From Sphingomonadales bacterium (GTDB taxonomy: Bacteria > Bacteroidota > Bacteroidia > Chitinophagales > Chitinophagaceae): a stretch of DNA of 52,173 bases. The stretch spans positions 1 through 52,173 of the forward strand of contig VHAT01000015.1 of NCBI GenBank assembly GCA_016872195.1. Direction: 5' to 3'. Position numbers and translations under genes: made by a program. The notes beneath the pieces are model-generated. The model saw only the letters and a list, made by a program, of their open reading frames with translations. It did not search any database and was not told the origin of the DNA. Shown here one piece after another: positions 20,278-28,534 of this stretch. Position 1 is the first letter of the stretch. Every line of letters begins with the position of its first letter.

Positions 20278-21266
20278 TTTGATCGCAATCGATATTGTAA
20301 GGAAAATTCGATAGTAGTTACCGGAGCCGTTGGCTTGCGAATATCATTGAGCTGTATATCGTACGTAAAGCCAATACGCAGCGAATTGAACTCTCCGAAC
20401 AAATAGGGTGCAATAGCATCGCCGGTCCTGTACCAACAGCCCAGACCAATGAGAGATCCTTGCGGATCTTCTTCCAGTAATTTACTAAGCGCAATGCCAC
20501 CCAGTAAATAATCCGAACCAGCTTGTAATTGATATAACAGTCTTCCGTCGAGCAAGAGATCGGAGCCCACATACCGCTGTAAAAACGTATGCGCAGACAC
20601 TCGCATGGGAATGACCGAAGTCCCTTCGTATAAAATAGTCTGCAGGGGCCGATTCAAATGATAAGCGCCCACTCCGATCTCAAAAAAAGATCCCTCTTCG
20701 GGCTTGCTATTGCAATACAATACACCGGCACCGACAGAGAAATGGGGCTTCATATTTTCCATGGCTATTTCTCCACTGGGCAAAGCCAAGTTAAAACCGC
20801 CACTGGTAAATTGACTGGCCGAGGCCATGTTGCTGAAATTGAAATTTCGTTTGCCATACGTGCCACTTAGTCCTATCCCCAAACTTTGGTAACCCTCGCG
20901 ATCAAGGGGTATATGATAAGAAGCGTTGGCCGTAAGTCCATTGCTGCTAAGCGCTCCATTGAGCGTCTTATCGGACTGAAACGCAAGACCGACATTAAAA
21001 GGATTTTGATGATAGACACCATCATTGAAAAGTTTTCCATCTACCGAAGCCACCATCGAGGTAATGGGACTAGCGAGCCCCATCCACTGTTGACGATAGT
21101 TCGTGCTCAGGCGAAGGTCTCCGTCAAATACACCGGTATAGGCCGGATTGATCAAATACGGAGTGGCAAAGAACTGCGTATAATGAGGATCCTGGGCAAG
21201 ACCGCTTGTGGCAGCGAATAGGAATACGCCACAGAACAAACCGATATGTTTTCTAAGATGTCTCAT
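20274..21266 (-). CDS. PorP/SprF family type IX secretion system membrane protein
   Basis: This 330-residue protein has a signal peptide ending near 'SGLAQ' (residue 25). It then has the same opening as its neighbour (DPHYTQFFATPYLINPAYTG), a 'NYRQQWMGLASPITS' motif and 'YHLNRPLQTI', followed by a predicted outer-membrane beta-barrel. It is a clear paralogue of the gene that follows it but diverged well beyond a recent duplicate. It starts 5 bp after the stop of the 792-residue PKD-domain T9SS substrate. The order substrate - PorP/SprF - PorP/SprF - giant substrate suggests that each SprF-like protein serves one neighbouring substrate; that pairing is inference. Confidence 0.9.
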   Translation of the reverse strand: MRHLRKHIGLFCGVFLFAATSGLAQDPHYTQFFATPYLINPAYTGVFDGDLRLSTNYRQQWMGLASPITSMVASVDGKLFNDGVYHQNPFNVGLAFQSDKTLNGALSSNGLTANASYHIPLDREGYQSLGIGLSGTYGKRNFNFSNMASASQFTSGGFNLALPSGEIAMENMKPHFSVGAGVLYCNSKPEEGSFFEIGVGAYHLNRPLQTILYEGTSVIPMRVSAHTFLQRYVGSDLLLDGRLLYQLQAGSDYLLGGIALSKLLEEDPQGSLIGLGCWYRTGDAIAPYLFGEFNSLRIGFTYDIQLNDIRKPTAPVTTIEFSLQYRLRSK

Positions 21267-21271
21267 GTTGG

Positions 21272-23650
21272 CTAACGGACCAGCACCACCGATCCGTTGG
21301 CATATATTATTTTTCCATCAATATCTAATCCCTCGGCCATCCATAAATACGTTTCCATAGGCTGCCTTACTCCTTGGTAATAACCGTCCCAGCCCTCTTC
21401 GGCCTTTTGTGTTTGAAATACCAGTTGCCCCCATCGGTTCCAAATTCGAAAACGAGTCAACTTGGTAACACCGACTAAAAAGGGATAGAGCTTATCGTTC
21501 TTTCCATCGTTATTGGGCGTAAAGTAATCAGGAACATAAATCTTTTTTTCAGCGAACATGCGCACAAGCAAGGTATCGGTAATACGACAGCCCGCCGGGG
21601 TAACGATCGAGATCTGATAGACCATCGAATCGGTGTAATTGAAAATTGGAGTGGCGATCGTATCGGTACTCAACCCCGTGGCCGGTATCCACCGATAGCG
21701 GGCACCGGAGAATTCTCGAGCACGAAGGGTTAGATCCCTTCTTGCAACGGCATTGACCGGTGGATACCGAAGTCCGGCAGGAGAGGCTTCTACTGTGATC
21801 GGCTTTTGAATGGAACGCGCCAGTTGTGGGCATTGCGTGGGCGTTACGGTAAGTCGGATCACATATGGACCCGTAGTCTGATAGGTATGCACAGGAGAAA
21901 CAGCGAAACTGCTATCTCCATCACCAAATAGCCAGCGATACGAAACCGGAAGACTATTTGCTACCAAAGAAGTATTAGTAAAGGTGGTCGATAGTCCGGC
22001 ACAGCTACGATCAAAATCAAAGCCGGGCGTTGGCTGAAAGACCTTTGTTAAGGTAATTTGATTCGAGGAAAACGCCTTGCAGTTTGTACTATTTCTGAAC
22101 TCAACGCGATAGGTACCCGGCTCCGTTGCATTGTACGTACCGGCAGTGGCGCCGGCAATGGCAACACCATCTTTATACCATTGATAAAAAGAAGAAGTCG
22201 TGGCCTTTAACTCGACAAAACTGCCTTCGCAGATAACAGAAGTAGCAACGGGCAAGATAGAGCCGCTCGGTGTCTGATTCAAAAAGAGGTTCATCGTGTA
22301 GGTCGAACTACAATTATTGATGGTGCGAACGGTAAGCGTAACGCGGTAGGTGCCCGGCTGTGTGTAACGGTAGCGAGCATGGGTAGCGGTAGAGGTCCCT
22401 ACTCCATCGCCAAAATCCCAAAAACTAGTATAGGTGCCTGTACTGAGGGTACTGGCATTTGTAAATACAAAATCGTGCTCGGCAAAACAATCCACTGTTT
22501 TATTGACCGTAAAAAGTGCCGTAGGACTAGGATCGACTCTTACGTTTTGCGAAAGACTATCACGGCAACCTTTATCACTGGTGGCCAATAATTTTACAGA
22601 ATAGGTTCCCGCCGAAAGATAACTATAGGCTGGACTTACAACACCAGAAGAAACCCCATCACCAAATTGCCAGAAGTAACTCATGGTCCCTTGCTCGATC
22701 GAGGTCGTATTGGTAAACTGAAAATAATTTCCGGTCTGGCACTGTTGATTACTATTGATCGTATAGCGAACGATCGGTTTGGGATGAACGGTTACATTTT
22801 GGATCACACTGTCCTTACATCCTGCTTGCGATGTAACGATCAGTTTGACCGGAAAGACCCCTTGCTGATTATATTGATACGCAGGATTGACAGCAGTAGA
22901 GGTGCTACCATCACCAAATTCCCAGCGATAGGACAATGGAGATTGAGGAGAAGTGGAATTATTGGTAAAAGAGAATTGATTGCCATTGAGACATTGAGCG
23001 GTATTGTTAACGGAGAAAGATACCGCCGGTGGCAAATTCACGCTCACCGTCTGACGAAGCGAATCAACACAGCCATAATTAGAGGTGGCCACTAACTTCA
23101 CCGAATAGGTGCCGGCGTTGGCATACGTGCGAGATCCATTGGTAGAGATTGAAAAACTTCCATCTCCATAATACCAAGTATACGTAGCCGTACCCTGACT
23201 GATCGTGGTCGTATTAGTAAAAGTGAATGCATTGGCTGACAGACATTGTACCGGCTGATTGGTGGTAAATCCAACCGCTGGAATGGGTACGATCAAAACC
23301 TCGATCAGCCGGCTACTGTCTAGATTACCTAAGCCATCTGTTACTCGAACCCGATACGACCCCGAAATATTGGCATTGTACAGTCTGGCGGTAGCACCGG
23401 GAATAGCCGCGCCATTTCGTAGCCATTGATATGTTTGGGCTATACCCGCCTGCAAGCGAACTATCGTATTGGAACCGCAAGAAAGCGTGGGGTCCAAGGC
23501 TACTACGGATGTATCGACTACCAGCGAATACTCAACCGTTTCTTTTAGCGATACAAGGCCTTTTCGATCAGATGCGCTCAACAAATAAGGAGAACCTCCC
23601 AGAAGCATCACGGCTAAAAGGCATACCAAAAAGGTCTTTGGCAGGTACAT
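21272..23650 (-). CDS. PKD-repeat T9SS type B substrate, first gene of the adhesin operon
   Basis: The product is 792 residues from the ATG at 23650, chosen because it gives a good signal peptide (MYLPKTFLVCLLAVMLLGG, cut near LLSA). An in-frame upstream ATG at 23713 would add 21 residues without signal character. Several PKD domains follow (cores 'WYYGDGSFS', 'WEFGDGSTST', 'WQFGDGVSSG', 'WDFGDGVGTS', 'WLFGDGDSSF') with interspersed Ig-like units (FYQWYKDG). The last 90 residues are a type B sorting domain: 'YVPDYFTPNNDGKND', 'IWNRWGQLVFQT', 'GWDGYYQG'. It should be exported by T9SS and displayed at the surface. It is the promoter-proximal gene of the cluster, 5 bp from the first PorP/SprF gene. 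Confidence 0.85.
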   Translation of the reverse strand: MYLPKTFLVCLLAVMLLGGSPYLLSASDRKGLVSLKETVEYSLVVDTSVVALDPTLSCGSNTIVRLQAGIAQTYQWLRNGAAIPGATARLYNANISGSYRVRVTDGLGNLDSSRLIEVLIVPIPAVGFTTNQPVQCLSANAFTFTNTTTISQGTATYTWYYGDGSFSISTNGSRTYANAGTYSVKLVATSNYGCVDSLRQTVSVNLPPAVSFSVNNTAQCLNGNQFSFTNNSTSPQSPLSYRWEFGDGSTSTAVNPAYQYNQQGVFPVKLIVTSQAGCKDSVIQNVTVHPKPIVRYTINSNQQCQTGNYFQFTNTTSIEQGTMSYFWQFGDGVSSGVVSPAYSYLSAGTYSVKLLATSDKGCRDSLSQNVRVDPSPTALFTVNKTVDCFAEHDFVFTNASTLSTGTYTSFWDFGDGVGTSTATHARYRYTQPGTYRVTLTVRTINNCSSTYTMNLFLNQTPSGSILPVATSVICEGSFVELKATTSSFYQWYKDGVAIAGATAGTYNATEPGTYRVEFRNSTNCKAFSSNQITLTKVFQPTPGFDFDRSCAGLSTTFTNTSLVANSLPVSYRWLFGDGDSSFAVSPVHTYQTTGPYVIRLTVTPTQCPQLARSIQKPITVEASPAGLRYPPVNAVARRDLTLRAREFSGARYRWIPATGLSTDTIATPIFNYTDSMVYQISIVTPAGCRITDTLLVRMFAEKKIYVPDYFTPNNDGKNDKLYPFLVGVTKLTRFRIWNRWGQLVFQTQKAEEGWDGYYQGVRQPMETYLWMAEGLDIDGKIIYANGSVVLVR

Positions 23651-23676
23651 TTTCAATAGGTTCGTAGAATTCACAG

Positions 23677-23751
23677 AGTTGAGCCGGTAAAAATACTTAT
23701 TACCGTACATCAAAACGCGTAAAAACCCTAATAATTACAGTTGAGCCGGTA
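23677..23751 (-). repeat. 13-bp direct repeat upstream of the adhesin operon
   Basis: The minus-strand word TACCGGCTCAACT occurs twice, at 23739-23751 and 23677-23689, 62 bp apart, in the leader of the first adhesin-operon gene. The spacing is about six helical turns. If the gene starts at 23650, both copies are untranslated and could be binding sites for a regulator. If it starts at 23713, the proximal copy would be coding. The function is not known. Confidence 0.5.
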
Positions 23752-23820
23752 TTTATCTCTAAGAAAAAAATTATTCAAAAAATACGTAAGAATATATACT
23801 TACTTCTCTATTTAAAAAGT

Positions 23821-23856
23821 AAAGGCACCCAACCTCATTGCTGAGTGGGTGCCTTT
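23821..23856 (-). terminator. Rho-independent terminator behind the prolyl oligopeptidase gene
   Basis: An 11-bp perfect stem (23821-23831 with 23846-23856) is topped by a 4-bp inner stem (CTCA/TGAG) with a TTGC loop and a 2-base bulge. On the minus strand it is followed by ACTTTTT. It lies 67 bp past the stop of the S9 peptidase and before the adhesin operon, so it should separate the two units. The rest of 23651-23922 holds the 13-bp direct repeat and AT-rich sequence with no gene. Confidence 0.8.
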
Positions 23857-23922
23857 AAAAAGGTCAAAAGATTACCTTAAAAACTAAACAAATTCCAAGA
23901 CCAGAAACAGTTGTGGTAGAAT

Positions 23923-26028
23923 TTACTTTATCACCATCCCAAGGTTTTGCATCACAAAACTCCAGATATCGGCGGCCTCCTCGATCTGTTTGCTCGTGGG
24001 CTTACCCGCCCCATGCCCAGCCTTGGTCTCAATTCGGATCAAGACAGGTGCATCACCCCGATGTGCCTCTTGCAAGCGAGCGGCAAATTTAAAAGAGTGA
24101 GCCGGCACCACCCGGTCGTCATGATCTGCTGTGGTTATCAACGTAGCGGGATAGGATATGCCATCTTGTAAACGATGCAATGGAGAATACTTGATCAAGT
24201 ATTGGAACTGATCGGCCACATCACTTCGTCCGTACTCCACGGCCCAAGCCCATCCGATGGTAAACAAATGATATCGCAGCATATCCAGAACACCCACGGC
24301 GGGAAGCGCTACGCGAAAAAGATCAGGACGCTGGGTCATGCAGGCCCCGACCAGCAAGCCTCCGTTTGAACCACCCCGTATGGCTAACAAATTTTTATTG
24401 GTATAGCGATTTGCGATCAAGTATTCGGCCGCCCCTATAAAATCATCGAATACATTTTGCTTACTGGCCAGCATGCCCCCTTTGTGCCAGGCCTCTCCGT
24501 ATTCATTGCCACCCCGCAGATTCACTACCACGTATAAACCCCCTTGCTCCAACCAAAAAGCGTTGGAAATACTAAAGCCCGGGGTTTGGGCAATATTGAA
24601 ACCGCCATAGCCATATAATAAAACAGGATTAGTGCCGTCTAACTGAAACCCCCTTTTTCCGGTAATGAACATGGGGACCTTGGTACCGTCCTTACTGGTA
24701 AAAAAAACTTGCTTTGTCTCGTAGGCCTCGCTGTCAAAAGCGGTCTCGGTTTTTCTGAACACACTAGAAACACCGCTCTTGATATCATAATTGAAAATCG
24801 TGGGCGGATAGGTATAAGAAGTGAACGTATAGAAAAAAGATTGTTGATCCATCTTTCCACTAAAACCCGATGCGGTACCAAGGCCCGGCAGTTGGATCTC
24901 TCGCACCAGCTTTCCGGAGTAGGTATATTGATACACCTTGGTAGAAGCATCTTTCAGATACGAGCAGAAAAGATATCCTCCTGCCGTTCCCACACTTTGT
25001 AGCACCTCTTGCTTCTCTGCAATAACCGTAACCCAATTCGAAACCGCAGGACGTTTCGGATCGATCAATACCACTTTGTAGTTGGGAGCGTCCTGATTGG
25101 TCCTTACCAGCAATATCCCTTTTCCATTATGATCGATCACATCAGGTTCTGTCTTAAAACCTTCGATCAAGCAGGTAAAGGAAGCGGCAGTCTGCTTTAG
25201 ATCTTTTACCCAGAGTTCGTTACCACTGGTGCCCTCGGTAGTAGATAGTATCAAGAACCGCTCATCTTCGGTCACCTCTGCCCCGACATTGCGCAAGGGA
25301 TGTTCATTATCCTCGTAGATCAACAGATCGCTTTCTTGCTGGGTGCCGATCGTATGAAAATATACTTTATGAAACTGATTTTGCTTGGAGAGTTTACTGT
25401 TTGCATCGGGTACAGGATAGCGGCTATAATAAAATCCCTTATCACCTTGCCAGGCTATCCCACTGAATTTAATGTAGCGAATGGTATCATCGACACGCTG
25501 TCCGCTGCGAAGGTCCATGATGATCGCCTCTTGCCAATCGCTACCGCTACTAGCAATCTGGTACGCTGCGTAGCGGGCATTTTTTGAAAAAGAAAGTCCG
25601 GCCAGGGCCACCGTGCCGTCGGCAGAAAACCGATTGGGATCTAAAAAGACCTCGGGGGTTCCATCTAATCCTTTTTGTCGATAAAGAACACTCTGATTTT
25701 GGAGTCCGTCATTTTTCGAAAAATAATAATAGGCCCCTTCCTGGCGGGGAGATCCATATTTTGGATAATTCCACAGCTGCGATAATCGATTCTTAACCGC
25801 CGCGCGAAAAGGAATACGAGAAAGGTACTCCGCCGTTACGGTATTCTGTGCCTGCACCCAGGTCTTGGTCTCTTCACTGTTATCATCCTCGAGCCAACGA
25901 TAGGGATCGGCAATAGTGGTTCCAAAATAGGCATCCTGTACCGCCACTTTCTTGGTGGGAGGATACTGTAATTGAGTCGAGGCTACTAAGCTAAAAAATA
26001 GTCCTACGGATAATAAGAAGATACGCAT
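23923..26028 (-). CDS. Prolyl oligopeptidase (S9A family)
   Basis: The 701-residue protein has a signal peptide (residues 1-18), so it acts in the periplasm or outside. The N-terminal helix pair carries 'DPYRWLEDDNSEET', and a seven-bladed propeller occupies about 75-430. The alpha/beta-hydrolase domain has Ser554 in 'RGGSNGG', Asp637 in 'ADHDDRVVP' (with the substrate-contact Arg639) and His672 in 'KAGHGAGK'. These match the Ser-Asp-His triad and spacing of prolyl oligopeptidases, which cut short peptides after proline. Length is normal. It is transcribed away from an M24 peptidase gene, 83 bp apart, which would fit a shared role in using proline-containing peptides. Confidence 0.93.
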   Translation of the reverse strand: MRIFLLSVGLFFSLVASTQLQYPPTKKVAVQDAYFGTTIADPYRWLEDDNSEETKTWVQAQNTVTAEYLSRIPFRAAVKNRLSQLWNYPKYGSPRQEGAYYYFSKNDGLQNQSVLYRQKGLDGTPEVFLDPNRFSADGTVALAGLSFSKNARYAAYQIASSGSDWQEAIIMDLRSGQRVDDTIRYIKFSGIAWQGDKGFYYSRYPVPDANSKLSKQNQFHKVYFHTIGTQQESDLLIYEDNEHPLRNVGAEVTEDERFLILSTTEGTSGNELWVKDLKQTAASFTCLIEGFKTEPDVIDHNGKGILLVRTNQDAPNYKVVLIDPKRPAVSNWVTVIAEKQEVLQSVGTAGGYLFCSYLKDASTKVYQYTYSGKLVREIQLPGLGTASGFSGKMDQQSFFYTFTSYTYPPTIFNYDIKSGVSSVFRKTETAFDSEAYETKQVFFTSKDGTKVPMFITGKRGFQLDGTNPVLLYGYGGFNIAQTPGFSISNAFWLEQGGLYVVVNLRGGNEYGEAWHKGGMLASKQNVFDDFIGAAEYLIANRYTNKNLLAIRGGSNGGLLVGACMTQRPDLFRVALPAVGVLDMLRYHLFTIGWAWAVEYGRSDVADQFQYLIKYSPLHRLQDGISYPATLITTADHDDRVVPAHSFKFAARLQEAHRGDAPVLIRIETKAGHGAGKPTSKQIEEAADIWSFVMQNLGMVIK

Positions 26029-26111
26029 GGCAGCTGTTTAGAACTACAATATTAATTTTTATAGCGATAGCATGCTTGAAAAGATTTTATCTTTAAAGTA
26101 ATTTATAAGCA

Positions 26112-27449
26112 ATGAGAAAGTCATTTATCCTGGTTGCCATTTTCTTCTTCGGTATCGGCTACTGCACGTCCCTGTTGGCCCAGCCCGTCTTATCGGAGCG
26201 CGAACAAAGTAGAATCACCGATGAAATACTCGAGGAACGGTTCAATACTGTTTTGCCCACCCTAATGGAGCGAACCGGTATCGATATGTGGATCGTACTG
26301 TCTCGCGAGTACAACGAAGATCCCGTTCTCAAAACGATGCTACCCTCGACCTGGCTCAGTGCCCGTCGTACTACCATGCTGGTCTTTTCCTATGATGCGA
26401 AGCAAAAAAAACTAGACCGCTTAGCGATTGCACGCTACGATGTGGGTAGCGCTATAAAAGCCGCCTGGGATATGAAAAAATTTCCTGATCAATGGGATGC
26501 CCTGATCGATCTGATCGAACAAAAAAAGCCGATGCGAATCGGGATCAATACCTCGGCCCATTTTGGGCATGCGGACGGCCTCAATCATACTCATTACGAA
26601 ATGCTCCGGCAAAAACTACCCTCCAGCTATAAAGAGAAATTGATATCGGCCGAGCCCCTGGCGGTTGGCTGGCTCGAGACCCGTACTCCCCGAGAGATGA
26701 ACTACTATCAAAAATTGGTCAGTATAACCCATGAACTTATTGAGGAGGGATTTTCCTCGAACGTGATCAACCCGGGTATCACCACAACGGACGATCTGGT
26801 CTGGTGGTTTCGTCAACGGATCAGCTCGATGGGGCTTAGTACCTGGTTTCATCCCTCGGTATCGGTGCAACGCAGCGACTCGGTGAACTTCGAGCACCTG
26901 CGCAGTTTTTCGAACCGACCTAAAGATGAGGTGATCGTTCCGGGCGATCTGCTCCATGTCGATATCGGGATCACTTATTTGCGACTCAATACCGATATTC
27001 AACAGCATGCGTACGTACTAAGACCCGAAGAGAGCGATGCGCCTGCTTCACTAAAAAAAGCATTTACTATCAGCAACCGTCTACAAGATATTCTTACGGC
27101 ACAGTTTGCCAATGGCAAAACAGGAAATCAACTATTGTCAGCCGCCCTAACTCAAGCAAAAGCCGAGGGGATCAAGCCCAGTATCTATACCCACCCCTTG
27201 GGCTTACATGGTCATGCGGCCGGTCCCACCATTGGTCTATGGGATCAGCAACAAGGAGTACCCGGTAGTGGAGATTATAAGGTATGGCCCAACACCGCCT
27301 ATTCGATCGAATTGAATACGGCCAGTTTTATTCCGGAATGGGGTAAAGAGGTACGCATTATGTTAGAGGAGGATGGCTTTTATGATGGAAAGGTCTTTCG
27401 CTATATAGGGGGCAGACAGCAACAATTGCGGATCATCCGGTACAACTGA
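26112..27449 (+). CDS. M24 family metallopeptidase (aminopeptidase P-like), exported
   Basis: The product is 445 residues with a signal peptide (about 1-23, ending SLLAQ). An N-terminal creatinase-like domain (about 30-200; 'GIDMWIVLSREYNEDP') precedes the pita-bread catalytic domain. Visible metal-ligand candidates are Asp284 (HVDIG), Asp295 (NTDIQQ), the His-rich 'HPLGLHGHAAG' segment, and Glu residues in 'YSIELN' and 'RIMLEED'. This family removes N-terminal residues before proline or acts on similar bonds; the exact specificity cannot be read here. A TATCTTTA element lies about 30 bp before the ATG and may be its promoter -7 region. The divergent neighbour is a prolyl oligopeptidase. Confidence 0.85.
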   Translation: MRKSFILVAIFFFGIGYCTSLLAQPVLSEREQSRITDEILEERFNTVLPTLMERTGIDMWIVLSREYNEDPVLKTMLPSTWLSARRTTMLVFSYDAKQKKLDRLAIARYDVGSAIKAAWDMKKFPDQWDALIDLIEQKKPMRIGINTSAHFGHADGLNHTHYEMLRQKLPSSYKEKLISAEPLAVGWLETRTPREMNYYQKLVSITHELIEEGFSSNVINPGITTTDDLVWWFRQRISSMGLSTWFHPSVSVQRSDSVNFEHLRSFSNRPKDEVIVPGDLLHVDIGITYLRLNTDIQQHAYVLRPEESDAPASLKKAFTISNRLQDILTAQFANGKTGNQLLSAALTQAKAEGIKPSIYTHPLGLHGHAAGPTIGLWDQQQGVPGSGDYKVWPNTAYSIELNTASFIPEWGKEVRIMLEEDGFYDGKVFRYIGGRQQQLRIIRYN

Positions 27450-27532
27450 TGGGCAAGGCTAGTCGCCCTATTGCCAACTAATTGCCCGAACAATTGTTAC
27501 ACCTCTGTCTGAAATTCGTTAAATTACTTGTT

Positions 27533-28393
27533 ATGAAAAGTGCTGTCAAAATCAAACAGACAAAAAGAGTCTGGTCTGTTCTGCTGGGAACCTTCCTTTT
27601 TGTTTCTCTTGTCATGGGTAGTTGTTCGAAAGGTGATCCGGCCCCCAACGACCCTTGCGCGGGCGTAACGATCAGTGTTACAGGAACCACGACCGCTCCT
27701 ACCGGCACTAGTAGTAACGGAACGATCATTGCCAGTGCCAGCGGTGGTTCGGGCTTTACCTATAGTTTGAATGGAGGCTCTTTTCAGGCTACAGGACAGT
27801 TTGCCAATCTTGGTCCTGGATCGTACACGGTAACGGCTAAAAGTAGTGCGGGCTGTACCGGTACTGCCAGCTTTACACTCACCGCCTCGGGGGGATGCAC
27901 TGGTGTAACGATAACGATTGCTGCGACGCCAACCGGCGTTACTCCTTGTGTTTCGGGAAGCGGATCGATCGCTGTTACTGCCACTGGAGGAACGCCACCC
28001 TACTCTTATAGTCTTAATAACAGTGGTCAATTTCAAAGCGCCAGTAGTTTTTCGAACCTGAATCAAGGCACCTACAGTGTTGCGGTTAGAGATGCCAATG
28101 GTTGCACCGGCTTACAAAATTCCATCGTCGTTACCGAGCGAGCCGCAGGCCCTTTGTTTACCGCCGTAAAATCGCTTATTCAAACTAACTGTGTGAGTTG
28201 CCATAACGCCACCGTAGCCAATGGCGGTGTTAACCTGAGTACCGATTGCAGTATTGTATCGGCTCGCGATCGTATAAAGATCAGAGCTGTAGATGGAACC
28301 GGTGGACCCATGCCCACGAGTGGTCTGTTGCCCTTAACGGAAAGACAAAAGATCACTAACTGGATCAATGCGGGCGGAAGGGTCACCGATTGA
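27533..28393 (+). CDS. Lipoprotein with two SprB-type repeats and a C-terminal haem-c motif
   Basis: Starting at the ATG at 27533 gives 286 residues and a clean lipoprotein signal with Cys31 in 'VMGSC'; the longer TTG-started frame at 27482 has no such logic. Two Ser/Gly/Thr-rich modules (about 45-120 and 125-205) share 'GGSGFTYSLNGGSFQATGQF' and 'GGTPPYSYSLNNSGQFQSAS', with 'GSYTVTAKSSAGCTG'-type ends. This is the SprB repeat pattern. Residues about 215-286 hold 'NCVSCH', a CxxCH haem-attachment motif, with Met in 'GGPMPTSG' as a possible sixth ligand, then a final helix. This suggests a small monohaem cytochrome c domain held away from the membrane by adhesin-type modules. It is probably lipid-anchored in the outer membrane. 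Its redox partner is unknown. Confidence 0.75.
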   Translation: MKSAVKIKQTKRVWSVLLGTFLFVSLVMGSCSKGDPAPNDPCAGVTISVTGTTTAPTGTSSNGTIIASASGGSGFTYSLNGGSFQATGQFANLGPGSYTVTAKSSAGCTGTASFTLTASGGCTGVTITIAATPTGVTPCVSGSGSIAVTATGGTPPYSYSLNNSGQFQSASSFSNLNQGTYSVAVRDANGCTGLQNSIVVTERAAGPLFTAVKSLIQTNCVSCHNATVANGGVNLSTDCSIVSARDRIKIRAVDGTGGPMPTSGLLPLTERQKITNWINAGGRVTD

Positions 28394-28534
28394 TCTACCC
28401 TACTGCTGTCCATCGCTATCACGCCTGCTCGCCCTGATCAAAACCTTACGCAGCTTGGGGGGCTTGCATTCCATACCCTGCTGTGCGTCTATTTGCCAGT
28501 TGTTTTGTAAGTTTATCGTCTAAATCGATTTACG

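Noticed and set aside
27482-27532. Longer TTG-started N-terminus of the haem-motif lipoprotein
   Set aside because: It would bury the lipoprotein signal behind 17 extra residues; the ATG at 27533 gives a standard signal.
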